64,000 nt of DNA from Propionimicrobium sp963511305 (lineage in GTDB: Bacteria > Actinomycetota > Actinomycetes > Propionibacteriales > Propionibacteriaceae), in the NCBI GenBank assembly GCA_963511305.1, contig CAUPIJ010000001.1, forward strand, positions 1 to 64,000, read 5' to 3'. Under the pieces are notes generated by a model, which saw only the letters and a program-made list of their open reading frames with translations, ran no database searches and was not told where the DNA came from. Positions 16,534 through 24,927 of the stretch are shown here, in pieces. Position 1 is the first letter of the stretch, and every line of letters starts with the position of its first letter. Both the position numbers and the translations under genes were made by a program.

Positions 16534-17808
16534 ATGGCTAGCGCCAGCAATGGCATAGTTAAAGTTTCGAATACAAATCTTCGCGCGTGGATAATTTGGT
16601 GCGTCGGCTCATTCGCATACGTTGCCGCAGTCTTCTCGCGCACGTCTTTCGGAGTGGCGGGGGAGCAGGCGGCAGAGCGGTTCAACGTGAGCCCAAGCGT
16701 CTTGGGTCTTTTCGTTATCGTCCAGATGGTCGTCTACGCCGCGATGCAGATTCCTTCGGGACTGATTCTTGACCGGGTGGGAAGCCGGCTCTCGATGGTC
16801 GGCGGAACATTCGTGATGGGCTTCGGGCAGTGCCTGCTGGCTTTCGCCGAGAATTTCTGGTTCGGGCTAGGCGCCAGGGTTTTCATCGGCGCTGGCGACG
16901 CGCTGATCTGGATGTCTGCCATTCGCCTGATTCCCGCCTGGTTCGAGTCGCGACGGGTGCCGTTGCTGACTCAGATCAGCTCGATGCTGGGGCAGGTAGG
17001 GCAGTGGGCTTCCGCGGTGCCGCTGGTGGCGATTTTGACACATGAGGGCTGGGGCTGGACCCCAGGTTTCTTGGTTGTTGCCGGGTGCTGCTTTGTTTCT
17101 CTGTTGATGAACGCGACGCTAGTGCGTGACACACCGCCAGGCGTTGAGCGTCCCAAGGTGGCCTCGAAGTTCAGCCGCTCGGATCTTGCCGTTGTGCTCA
17201 GCGCGCCGGGAGCCTGGCTCGGCTTCTTCGTTCACCTGGCGACGGCATCGACCTGGCTGATGTTCGCTCTGATGTGGGGCTATAACTACCTTGAACAGGG
17301 GCAGGGTAGAACCACGCAAGAAGCTAGCTGGCTGTTCATGGTGATGATCGCCGGAAACTTGATAGTTAGCCCGCTGATCGGCGTGTTGACCACCAAGGCG
17401 GGTAATCAGCGCACGATATTGGCCCTGTGCTGTGTTGCGACCATCGGCCTCGCGTGGGCATTGCTGCTGGCCTTCCCGCCGCCCGCGCCGGGTTGGGTGC
17501 TGGTGGTCTTCATGACCGTGATTGGCGTTTGTTCGCCGGCCTCAAACATTGCATTTGACCTAGTCAGGACGTTTTTACCAGCATTTAGGTGGGGCACTGG
17601 CAACGGTTTCGTGGTTGTCGGTGGATTCCTCGGCGGGCTGATCCTGGTGGGTGTGGCTGGCCTGGCGCTCAGCATGTTGGGCCACGGCCAGGAAGCCTGG
17701 CGGGTAGCCATGCTTCCGGTCTTTGTTGTACTCGCCGTCGCAGTGGCGGGAATGCTGTTGACCAGGCGAGCCGCCATCAAGCGACAAGCTGCTGAGCAGA
17801 ACCGTTGA
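16534..17808 (+). CDS. MFS transporter
   Basis: A 424-residue major facilitator with about twelve transmembrane helices. The loop between helices 2 and 3 has the MFS motif-A-like sequence GLILDRVGSRLS. The N-terminal helix sequence FAYVAAVFSRTSFGVA and the PAWFESRRVP cytosolic loop resemble organic-anion or nitrate/hexose-phosphate type importers more than drug exporters, but the substrate cannot be set. It follows the DUF1846 gene by eleven bases, with TAGGAG as ribosome binding site. Its last 32 bases overlap the 3' end of the convergent glycosidase gene. Confidence 0.8.
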   Translation: MASASNGIVKVSNTNLRAWIIWCVGSFAYVAAVFSRTSFGVAGEQAAERFNVSPSVLGLFVIVQMVVYAAMQIPSGLILDRVGSRLSMVGGTFVMGFGQCLLAFAENFWFGLGARVFIGAGDALIWMSAIRLIPAWFESRRVPLLTQISSMLGQVGQWASAVPLVAILTHEGWGWTPGFLVVAGCCFVSLLMNATLVRDTPPGVERPKVASKFSRSDLAVVLSAPGAWLGFFVHLATASTWLMFALMWGYNYLEQGQGRTTQEASWLFMVMIAGNLIVSPLIGVLTTKAGNQRTILALCCVATIGLAWALLLAFPPPAPGWVLVVFMTVIGVCSPASNIAFDLVRTFLPAFRWGTGNGFVVVGGFLGGLILVGVAGLALSMLGHGQEAWRVAMLPVFVVLAVAVAGMLLTRRAAIKRQAAEQNR

Positions 17809-18988
17809 CCGAGACCTGCACCGACGGCTTGTCGGCAATCTGAATGCGGGCCGTCAGCTCGTTATCGCCACTGGTGACGCGGTATTCGATCCACTCGTTC
17901 TGCTTGTCGAGCACCGAGACCTCGGCGGTGGAAAGCCACGGGTTCTGACGGCGAAGCGTGATGCAGCGCTTGTAAACCTCATACATCTCTCTCTGATCAT
18001 CTAAGACCTCTATGGACTGGGGTAGTGCCGGGCGCAGGGCGTCATCGGCGGAAAGCTCGCTGCCCTTGTCGCCCAGGTAGCCGACCTCGTCGCCGTAGTA
18101 GACGCTCGGGCAGCCTGGCAGCGTGAATAGCAAGGCCACCGCCACCTTGGCGAGCTCTTCGCCGACCTGGCTGGCAATCCTGGTGACGTCGTGGTTGCCG
18201 ATGAAAGTCTGGGGAACCATGGCCTGGCCGAAATCGTTGTGGCGGTCTAGTGCGTGAGCCAGCTCCCACATGTTGGTGTCTTTCAGGCTGCTCCAGATTG
18301 CTTTCCAGAGTTCGTACTGCGTGACGGTGTCGATGTGCGTTTGCTCGACGAACTGCACGTAGTCGCCGTGGATCACCTCGCCGATGAAGGCCGCCTCGGG
18401 GAAGCGCTGCTTGACGCTTGGGATCACTTTGGCCCAGAAATCTGCAGGAACGCTATAGGCCGCATCGAGACGCCAGGCGTCCGCGCCTTTTTCTAGCCAA
18501 TGCGTCATCACTTGCTCGATCAGTTCAGCAACCTGCGGGTTGGCGTGATCGAGGGTAGCCAGGTCGAGGTTGCCCTCCCAATGTTCGGGGTATTCGCCGT
18601 TTAGCTTCACCAGGCCGTGCCCCTGTTTGAGGGCGTCGTCAACCAGGTGGTTATAAACGCTGACGTGGTTGAAGACCCCGTCCAGGCAGATCTTTAAGCC
18701 AAGATTTTTCGCCTCGGAGACGAAAACCTGCCAGTCGTCATCGTCGCCCAGGCGAGAGTCCAGCTTGAAGTAATCGAGAGTGTCGTAACCGTGTGCTGCT
18801 GACTCAAAAATTGGCCCTAGCAAGATTCCCGAGCAGCCGAGATCCTTTGCGTAGCAGAGCCAGGGAATTAGCTTCTGGAGCCGATGCGCGGAGTCGTCGT
18901 CGGAACGATCTCGGATTGGGGCGCCGACCGCGCCGAGTGGATAAATTTGCCACCAGATCGTTTCTCGAAGAATCTGACAGTTTGACAT
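17777..18988 (-). CDS. Intracellular GH13 alpha-glucan hydrolase
   Basis: A 403-residue alpha-amylase superfamily enzyme without a signal peptide. The (beta/alpha)8 motifs are complete: LDGVFNH (region I), WRLDAAYS with nucleophile Asp175 (II), FIGEVIHGD with acid/base Glu204 (III), and FIGNHDVTR with Asp267 (IV). The C-terminal beta-domain is short. The closest resemblance is to small cytosolic maltogenic or cyclomaltodextrinase-like enzymes that degrade imported or stored maltodextrins. No sugar transporter or regulator is adjacent. A perfect 14-bp palindrome at 19113-19126, about 125 bases upstream, is a candidate operator. Confidence 0.85.
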   Translation of the reverse strand: MSNCQILRETIWWQIYPLGAVGAPIRDRSDDDSAHRLQKLIPWLCYAKDLGCSGILLGPIFESAAHGYDTLDYFKLDSRLGDDDDWQVFVSEAKNLGLKICLDGVFNHVSVYNHLVDDALKQGHGLVKLNGEYPEHWEGNLDLATLDHANPQVAELIEQVMTHWLEKGADAWRLDAAYSVPADFWAKVIPSVKQRFPEAAFIGEVIHGDYVQFVEQTHIDTVTQYELWKAIWSSLKDTNMWELAHALDRHNDFGQAMVPQTFIGNHDVTRIASQVGEELAKVAVALLFTLPGCPSVYYGDEVGYLGDKGSELSADDALRPALPQSIEVLDDQREMYEVYKRCITLRRQNPWLSTAEVSVLDKQNEWIEYRVTSGDNELTARIQIADKPSVQVSVNGSAQQLVA

Positions 18989-19112
18989 CTAAGCCTCCTA
19001 GTTGGATGGCCACATTATAGGAGAACGGGCGGACGTTTTTGTCAGAAAGGGATTTGCGGCAGGGGAAGTGGCTAGGAGAAAAGCCGGCCCTGCTGCGTAA
19101 AGTTAAAATGAC

Positions 19113-19126
19113 ATAATGTACATTAT
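19113..19126. promoter_or_regulatory. Perfect 14-bp palindrome, candidate operator
   Basis: ATAATGTACATTAT reads the same on both strands. It lies between the CDF exporter stop and the GH13 gene, both on the minus strand, in an AT-rich stretch suited to the GH13 promoter. Symmetric AT-rich sites of this size usually bind a dimeric repressor. Which one is unknown. Confidence 0.45.
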
Positions 19127-19157
19127 CGGACAAAACCCTTGGTAACGCTTGCCGCTT

Positions 19158-20072
19158 TTACCAACTCAGATGACAGTATTTCGTGGCCTCAGTTTCGGTT
19201 TGGAGCGTTGCGTGCTCGATTTTGTAATTCTTTTGAAGAATGCGTTGAGCGCTTTCTAGTGCTTCCTGGGCGTCCGCATCGGATTCGACCAGCAGGTGTG
19301 CGGTGGCCACGTTCATTCCGCTGGTCAGGGTCCAGACGTGCAGATCATGAACGCCGACGACGTTAGGAACCGACTCGAGATCCTCGACTATCTGGCTTAC
19401 CTTTAGACCCTCTGGAGCCTGCTGTCCAAGAACAGCCAGCACCTGCTTGCCCAAAAAGATCGCACGAACGCCAACGAATAATCCGATTGCGACGCCAACC
19501 AAGAAATCCCAAAAATAAAAGCCGGTTAGCTTGATCAGAATTCCGGCGATAATAACTCCGACGCTGCCTGCGGCGTCCGCCAAGACTTCTAAATAGGCTC
19601 CCTTTACATTCAGTGATTCTTTGGCTCCGGAATGCAGTAAAAAAATTGAAATTATATTAATCGTTAAGCCAATTGCGCCGACTATTAGCATCGGCCCAGT
19701 CGCCACCTCTACTGGGTGGCCGATTCTGTCGATTGCCTCGATGATTACGTATGCTCCGACTCCCAGCATCACCAGGACTGCGAAACATGATGCGAATACC
19801 TCCGCGCGGTAGGAGCCGTAGGTGCGGCGCCCGGTGATGTCGACCCTGGTCGCTATCTGGGTTGCAAGAAGAGCCACGCCAAGCGTTATCGCGTCAGCAG
19901 TCATGTGCCCCGCATCGGAGATCAAGGCCAGCGACCCGGAAATAAAACCAAAAATGAATTCAATAATCATGAAACTGAAAACCATTCCAAATGTAATGGC
20001 CATCCTGGTTTTATATTTCGCTCCGGCGTGCCCCGAAGGAATAGAATGAGAATGATTATGATTGTGCGCCAT
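19158..20072 (-). CDS. Cation diffusion facilitator (CDF) metal exporter
   Basis: A 304-residue CzcD/ZnT-type transporter exporting zinc or a similar divalent metal by proton exchange. A short His-rich tail (HNHNHSHS) begins the protein. Six transmembrane helices follow, with the helix-2 metal site in ISDAGHMTADA (Asp and His-x3-Asp), and a cytosolic ferredoxin-like domain with VHDLHVWTL. In helix 5 the usual His of the His-x3-Asp pair is Glu (LEVLADAAGS), a variant I believe is common in actinobacterial members. This may change metal preference. Transcription runs toward the GH13 gene, but an AT-rich gap separates them. Confidence 0.88.
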   Translation of the reverse strand: MAHNHNHSHSIPSGHAGAKYKTRMAITFGMVFSFMIIEFIFGFISGSLALISDAGHMTADAITLGVALLATQIATRVDITGRRTYGSYRAEVFASCFAVLVMLGVGAYVIIEAIDRIGHPVEVATGPMLIVGAIGLTINIISIFLLHSGAKESLNVKGAYLEVLADAAGSVGVIIAGILIKLTGFYFWDFLVGVAIGLFVGVRAIFLGKQVLAVLGQQAPEGLKVSQIVEDLESVPNVVGVHDLHVWTLTSGMNVATAHLLVESDADAQEALESAQRILQKNYKIEHATLQTETEATKYCHLSW

Positions 20073-20244
20073 ATTTCCTCTTTGCGATTTATATTTTTTT
20101 AAGGATATTTAATAAGAAGATAAATGGCAACCAAAACTCGGTTTTTTTACGAGAGCCCGAATAGAAATCTTGTCTTTAAAAAATCAAAATATGGGCTAGT
20201 CTGGTTTCTGCTGGCACGGGGCCAGCGCGAGAGAAAGGCAAAAC

Positions 20245-20808
20245 ATGTCCCTCATCAACACTGAGATCATTCCGTTCACCGCACAGGCCTACCACGACGG
20301 CGAGTTCTGCGAGGTTTCCTCCGACGATCTTGCCGGCAAGTGGTCGATATTCTTCTTCTACCCCGGCGACTTCACCTTCGTATGCCCCACCGAGCTCGGT
20401 GATCTTGCCGATCACTACGACGAATTCCAGAAGATGGGCGTAGAGATCTACTCGGTTTCCACCGACTCGCACTTCGTTCACAAGGCGTGGCACGACGACT
20501 CCGAAGAGGTCGGCAAGGCTCGCTACTACATGCTCGGCGATTCCAACGGCGTGCTCACCAACAACTTCCAGGTGATGCGCGATGGCCTGGGTCAGGCAGA
20601 TCGCGCGACCTTCCTCGTCGACCCGAATGGCGTCATCCAGTACATCGAGCAGACCGCAGAGGGTATCGGTCGCAGCGCTTCCGAGCTGCTGCGCAAGGTC
20701 AAGGCCGCCCAGTACGTCTACGAGCACCCCGGCGAGGTCTGCCCCGCCAAGTGGGAGCAGGGCGAGGAGACCTTGACCCCTGGTATAGATCTGGTCGGAA
20801 AGATTTAA
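20245..20808 (+). CDS. ahpC: Alkyl hydroperoxide reductase peroxiredoxin subunit
   Basis: A 187-residue typical 2-Cys peroxiredoxin that reduces hydrogen peroxide, organic peroxides and peroxynitrite. The peroxidatic Cys47 sits in FTFVCPTELG and the resolving Cys166 in GEVCPAKW. Length and motifs match AhpC of Gram-positive bacteria. Its stop codon directly abuts the ATG of ahpF, which supplies electrons. The upstream 100 bases are AT-rich, but no clear OxyR- or PerR-type site was identified. Confidence 0.96.
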   Translation: MSLINTEIIPFTAQAYHDGEFCEVSSDDLAGKWSIFFFYPGDFTFVCPTELGDLADHYDEFQKMGVEIYSVSTDSHFVHKAWHDDSEEVGKARYYMLGDSNGVLTNNFQVMRDGLGQADRATFLVDPNGVIQYIEQTAEGIGRSASELLRKVKAAQYVYEHPGEVCPAKWEQGEETLTPGIDLVGKI

Positions 20809-22374
20809 ATGACCAAGAAGCTTCTTGACGAAAACCTTTCTGCTCAGCTCTCTTCGTTGATGCCGCGAATCACCGAAGATGTCGAGTTCGTCGTATCCCT
20901 TGACGAGCGTCCCGCTTCGGCCGAGCTCGAGTTGCTGGTGAACGACGTCGCAGCGCTATCCGAGAAGATCTCGGTGCGCCGCGACGACGACGCTAACGAC
21001 CGCAAGCCTGGCTTCCAGATCCGCCGTCTCAACTCCGACATTTCGGTTTCCTTCGCGGGCATTCCGATGGGTCACGAGTTCAGCTCTTTCGTGCTGGCGC
21101 TGCTGCAGGTCGGCGGTAACCCCATCAAGGAAGAACAGGAAGTTATAGACCGGATCAAGAATCTTCCGGGCACCTACAACTTCGTCACCTACATGTCGCT
21201 CAGCTGCCAGAACTGCCCCACCGTGGTGCAGGCGCTGAACACCATGAGCGTCATCAACCCGCGCATCAAGCACACGACGGTTGAGGGCTCGCTTTTCCAG
21301 GACGAGATCGATGAGCTGAAGATCCTTTCCGTGCCCGCAACCTATCTTGATGGCGAGCTGTTTAGCTCCGGAAGATCCACCATTGAGGACTTCCTATCGA
21401 AGCTGGACGAGAACGATGCGTCGTTGGCGGCCGAGAAGCTGAACTCGCTGGAGCCTTTCGATGTGCTCGTTGTCGGGCAAGGGCCAGCAGGTGCTGCCGC
21501 CGCGATCTACGCTGCTCGCAAGGGGCTGCGCACTGGGATCGTCGGCGATCGCTTCGGCGGCCAGGTCAACGACACCATGTCGATCGAGAATTACATCTCG
21601 CAGCCCTACACCGAGGGCCCGAAGCTCGCGCGCGAGCTGGAATCACACGTGGCTAGCTACCCCATCGAGATCATCAAATCTCAGCAGGCTACTGCCCTGG
21701 TTCCGGGTGATGGCTCCGAGCTGCACAAGGTTCAGGTCGGCGAGGCCGAGCTTTCGGCCAGCCAGGTGATCGTCGCTACCGGCGCTAACTGGCGACTGCT
21801 CGGAGTGCCCGGAGAGGACGAATACCGCAACAAGGGCGTGACGTTCTGCCCGCACTGCGATGCTCCCCTGTTTAAAGGCAAGCCCGTCGCCGTGATCGGT
21901 GGCGGCAATTCCGGCATCGAGGCCGCAATTGACGTTGCTGTTTACGCTAGCCACGTCACGGTTGTTGAGTTCATGCCCGAATGCCGAGCCGACGACGTAC
22001 TGCTCGACAAACTCAACTCGCTGCCGAACACCTCAGTGATCACCAACGCGGCGACCGAGGAGATCGTCGGGGACGGCTCGCAGGTCACCGGCCTGGTTTA
22101 CAAGGATCGCGCCTCGGGAGAGTCGAAGCGCATCGATCTATCCGGCGTCTTCATCCAGATTGGTCTCCTGCCCAACACGGAATGGGTGAAGGGCACCCTG
22201 GAGGTTAACGCGAAGCACGAGATCGTGACCGACGGTACGGGTCGCACCGCGATTCCTGGCATTTACGCCGCTGGAGACTGCGCGGACACCGCCTACAAGC
22301 AGATCGTCGTCGCCCAATCCTCGGGTGCGACCGCTGCCCTGGCAGTCTGGGACGACAGAGTCAGGTCTAGCTAG
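20809..22374 (+). CDS. ahpF: Alkyl hydroperoxide reductase flavoprotein subunit
   Basis: A 521-residue FAD enzyme that passes electrons from NADH to AhpC. The N-terminal double thioredoxin-fold domain carries CQNC (Cys133, Cys136). The FAD-binding motif GQGPAGAAAAIYAA follows, and the thioredoxin-reductase-like disulfide is CPHC (Cys347, Cys350). The NAD-binding motif is GGGNSGIEAA, and the C-terminal FAD motif is GIYAAGDCADTAYKQI. The ATG follows the ahpC stop codon without a gap (TAAATG), so the pair is translationally coupled. Confidence 0.96.
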   Translation: MTKKLLDENLSAQLSSLMPRITEDVEFVVSLDERPASAELELLVNDVAALSEKISVRRDDDANDRKPGFQIRRLNSDISVSFAGIPMGHEFSSFVLALLQVGGNPIKEEQEVIDRIKNLPGTYNFVTYMSLSCQNCPTVVQALNTMSVINPRIKHTTVEGSLFQDEIDELKILSVPATYLDGELFSSGRSTIEDFLSKLDENDASLAAEKLNSLEPFDVLVVGQGPAGAAAAIYAARKGLRTGIVGDRFGGQVNDTMSIENYISQPYTEGPKLARELESHVASYPIEIIKSQQATALVPGDGSELHKVQVGEAELSASQVIVATGANWRLLGVPGEDEYRNKGVTFCPHCDAPLFKGKPVAVIGGGNSGIEAAIDVAVYASHVTVVEFMPECRADDVLLDKLNSLPNTSVITNAATEEIVGDGSQVTGLVYKDRASGESKRIDLSGVFIQIGLLPNTEWVKGTLEVNAKHEIVTDGTGRTAIPGIYAAGDCADTAYKQIVVAQSSGATAALAVWDDRVRSS

Positions 22375-22378
22375 ACTG

Positions 22379-22450
22379 CGTATCGGCCAGAAAGCAAGAC
22401 AAGCGAATTTCATTCGTGGATTCTGTGAGTCGAATTTTCTGGCCGATACG
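22379..22450 (+). other. Long hairpin between ahpF and the metN leader
   Basis: A perfect 15-bp stem pairs CGTATCGGCCAGAAA (22379-22393) with TTTCTGGCCGATACG (22436-22450). Inside is a second small hairpin, CGAAT-TTC-ATTCG (22404-22416). The stem begins five bases after the ahpF stop codon. No T-run follows directly (TGTATTCTCT), so it may be a weak terminator, an mRNA-stability element or the first domain of a structured leader. Confidence 0.65.
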
Positions 22451-22488
22451 TGTATTCTCTAAGCAATTGAGATTTCTTTGGAGGACTG

Positions 22489-22530
22489 ATGCGGCGAATG
22501 CTTTGCGCGGGATGTGCTATCAGCAGATAG
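22489..22530 (+). CDS. Candidate leader peptide upstream of the methionine transporter
   Basis: A 13-codon ORF, MRRMLCAGCAISR, follows a GGAGGA site by three bases and ends at TAG 22530. It has two Met and two Cys in thirteen residues. Its start codon lies in one arm of a possible stem, ATGCGGC (22489-22495) with GCCGCAT (22537-22543), that encloses a second stem GCTATC/GATAGC (22516-22531). This layout suggests translational or transcriptional attenuation responding to methionine or cysteine charging. The peptide's expression is not demonstrated. Confidence 0.45.
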   Translation: MRRMLCAGCAISR

Positions 22531-22585
22531 CGTCATGCCGCATGCGTAGCCGAAGCCACGTACGTCCAAACCAAAAGAGTCAACT

Positions 22586-23278
22586 GTGATCGAAATATCT
22601 AATCTAACCAAGGTTTACCCCGCGGCTAGCCGCGATGAGCAGCCCGTTACGGCGCTGGACAACATCTCTCTCACCGTCAACCACGGCAACGTCATGGGCA
22701 TCATCGGCCCATCGGGGGCAGGCAAGAGCACCCTAGGACGCTGCCTTACCCTGCTCACCAAGCCGACATCAGGAACGATCACCGTTGACGGCATCGAGAT
22801 GACCAAGCTCAGCGGAGCTAAGCTGCGCGATGCTCGACGTCGGATCGGCGTCATCTTCCAGTCCTTCAATCTGCTTGATTCCCGCAGCGCCCTGGGCAAC
22901 GTTGAGTTGCCGCTGCAGCTATCGGGGGTTGGCAAGGACAAGCGCAGGGCGCAGGCCATGCAGATGTTGGAACGTGTCGGGCTGGCTGACAAAGCAAAGG
23001 TGCATCCGGCGCATCTTTCGGGCGGCCAGCAGCAGCGCGTCGCGATCGCTCGCGCGATCGTATCCAAGCCGAGCGTGCTGATCAGTGACGAGGCCACCAG
23101 CGCCCTTGACCCGGCCACCACTGATTCCATCATCAAGCTGATCCGCGAGCTGACAGACGAATACTCGCTGACCACCATCTTGATCTCGCATCAGATGGAA
23201 GTGATCAGCAAGGTCGCGGATCAGGTGAGCGAGATTCGCGACGGCAGGTTAGTTTCCGAGGAAGGTGATCTGGCATGA
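22586..23278 (+). CDS. metN: Methionine ABC transporter ATPase, lacking the regulatory domain
   Basis: A 230-residue ATPase that powers methionine import. Walker A is GPSGAGKS, the signature is LSGGQQQR, Walker B is VLISDEATSALDP, and the switch His is in ISHQ. The first 225 residues match MetN throughout. Canonical MetN continues about 100 residues further with the ACT-like NIL domain that binds methionine and shuts transport off; here the protein stops directly after the ATPase core. GTG 22586 is the apparent start, with a weak ribosome binding site, consistent with control by the leader. The stop overlaps the metI ATG. Metal or other amino acids as substrate cannot be excluded, but the metI-metQ partners favour methionine. 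Confidence 0.85.
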   Translation: MIEISNLTKVYPAASRDEQPVTALDNISLTVNHGNVMGIIGPSGAGKSTLGRCLTLLTKPTSGTITVDGIEMTKLSGAKLRDARRRIGVIFQSFNLLDSRSALGNVELPLQLSGVGKDKRRAQAMQMLERVGLADKAKVHPAHLSGGQQQRVAIARAIVSKPSVLISDEATSALDPATTDSIIKLIRELTDEYSLTTILISHQMEVISKVADQVSEIRDGRLVSEEGDLA

Positions 23279-23931
23279 GCGGCGAACAGATGTTCGGCCT
23301 GCTGGCTCAAGGCACCCTCGATACCCTGATCATGGTTATTCCGTCCCTGGTCTTGGCCACATTGCTCGGCCTCCCGCTTGGGATCGGCGCGTTTCTGACC
23401 TCGCCCGGATCGCTGCGCCCCAACCTGCCCGTCAACAAGGTGTTGGGCGCGATCATCGACATGGGGCGATCGCTGCCGTTCATCATCATGCTCGTCATCG
23501 TCACCCCGATCACAAAGCTACTGACCGGCACCTCGATCGGCCCGGTGGCCGCCGTCGTTCCGTTGACCATCGCCGCTGCCCCGTTCGTGGCCAGGCTTTT
23601 CGAGACGTCCCTGCGTGAGGTTTCGAAGGGCAAGATTGACGCCGGCGAGGTGATGGGCGCCTCCCTCGGGCAGCTCATCCGCTTCGTACTGTTGCCCGAG
23701 GCACTTCCCAGTCTGGTCAGCAACGTGACCGTTCTCTACGTCTCGCTAATCAGCTATTCCGCGATGGCTGGCGCCATTGGTGGCGGCGGCCTGGGCGATA
23801 TCGCCATGCGCTACGGATACCAGCGCAACGAGTGGACGATCACCTATATTGCGGTGGTTATTCTGCTCGTCCTCACTATGGGCATGCAATGGGTCGGCGA
23901 TCGATGCGCCCGCGCCCTAGCCCACCGCTGA
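23275..23931 (+). CDS. metI: Methionine ABC transporter permease
   Basis: A 218-residue integral membrane protein with about five helices. The EAA loop for ATPase contact reads GEVMGASLGQLIRFVLLPEALP. Helix sequences such as AIGGGGLGDIAMRYGYQR are characteristic of MetI. The ATG overlaps the metN stop (ATGA), so translation is coupled. It forms the channel of the MetNI complex that receives substrate from MetQ. Confidence 0.92.
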   Translation: MSGEQMFGLLAQGTLDTLIMVIPSLVLATLLGLPLGIGAFLTSPGSLRPNLPVNKVLGAIIDMGRSLPFIIMLVIVTPITKLLTGTSIGPVAAVVPLTIAAAPFVARLFETSLREVSKGKIDAGEVMGASLGQLIRFVLLPEALPSLVSNVTVLYVSLISYSAMAGAIGGGGLGDIAMRYGYQRNEWTITYIAVVILLVLTMGMQWVGDRCARALAHR

Positions 23932-24021
23932 CGCTGATCCCCGGCCCTCATCTCATAGCTCTTTGGGCTAACCACATCTTTTAATGCTTAACTTAAGACT
24001 TCATTTGAAAGGAAAAGAACA

Positions 24022-24858
24022 ATGAAAATCAACAAGATTATCGCCGCCGGTTCCGTGCTGGCTCTCGCCCTGGCAGGTTGCTCCTCGACCTCACAGAAGG
24101 AGTCCACGGATCTGCCGACCAACGCCGAGGGCCTGACCACCATCGTCGTGGGCGCCACTCCTACCCCGCACGGTGAGATCCTGCAGCATATCATCGACAC
24201 GCAGGCCAAGGACGCTGGTCTGGACATCCAGATCAAGGAGTTCAACGACTACGTCCAGCCGAACGCGGCTCTTGCCGACGGCTCGATCGATGCCAACTAC
24301 TTCCAGCACAAGCCCTATCTCGACGAGGACTCCAAACAGAAGGGCTATGATCTGACTGCCCTGACCACGGTTCACCTCGAGCCGCTCGGTGCGTATTCCG
24401 AGAAGCTGAAAAGCCTCAAAGATCTGAAGGACGGCGCTAAGATCGGCGTTCCGAACGATCCGACCAACGAGGCTCGCGCGCTGAAGCTTCTGGTGGACGA
24501 GGGCGTCATCGAGCTTAAGGATCCCAACGATCTCAACGCAACCCCGATCGACATCACCTCGAACCCGAAGAACATCGAGATCGTTGAGCTTGAGGCCCCG
24601 CAGGTTGCTCGTTCGCTCGGCGATTTGGACGCTGCGATCATCAACTCGAACTTCGCCCTGATCAACGGCCTGGATCCGGTGAACGGAACCATCGCCAGCG
24701 AGAAGGTCGAGGGCAACCCCTACGCCAACGTGCTCGTCGTCCGCACCAAGGACAAGGACAACAAAAAACTGCTGAAGCTGAAGGATCTGCTCTGCAGCAC
24801 CGACACGCAGGATTGGATCAAGACGAAGTACAACGGAACCGTTGTTCCCGCTTGCTAA
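24022..24858 (+). CDS. metQ: Methionine-binding lipoprotein
   Basis: A 278-residue substrate-binding protein of the NlpA/MetQ family. The lipobox LAGC places the lipid-modified Cys at residue 20. The fold begins with VVGATPTPHGEILQHI and continues with FNDYVQPNAALADGSIDANYFQH, which are family signatures around the ligand pocket. It lies 90 bases downstream of metI with an AAAGGAAAAG site and is closed by a strong terminator, so it is the last gene of the transporter operon. The ligand may be D- or L-methionine. Confidence 0.93.
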   Translation: MKINKIIAAGSVLALALAGCSSTSQKESTDLPTNAEGLTTIVVGATPTPHGEILQHIIDTQAKDAGLDIQIKEFNDYVQPNAALADGSIDANYFQHKPYLDEDSKQKGYDLTALTTVHLEPLGAYSEKLKSLKDLKDGAKIGVPNDPTNEARALKLLVDEGVIELKDPNDLNATPIDITSNPKNIEIVELEAPQVARSLGDLDAAIINSNFALINGLDPVNGTIASEKVEGNPYANVLVVRTKDKDNKKLLKLKDLLCSTDTQDWIKTKYNGTVVPAC

Positions 24859-24876
24859 TTAACTGCTAAGCAAAGC

Positions 24877-24909
24877 AAGGTGGCTAGCTGTTTCAGCTAG
24901 CCACCTTTT
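24877..24909 (+). terminator. Rho-independent terminator after metQ
   Basis: GGTGGCTAGCTG pairs with CAGCTAGCCACC around a 3-base TTT loop and is followed by TTTTTG. It closes the metNIQ operon. Confidence 0.92.
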
Positions 24910-24927
24910 TGTTGCTAGGTTTCTTTC

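Noticed and set aside
20040..20072. Repeated AATGATTATGATTG pattern suggesting a metal operator at the CDF gene start
   Set aside because: It is simply the His/Asn codon run encoding the N-terminal HNHNHSHS tail.
22375..22585. SAM riboswitch upstream of metN
   Set aside because: I looked for the SAM-I, SAM-II and SAM-IV core patterns and found none. The stems and mini-ORF that are present fit attenuation better, so no riboswitch is claimed.
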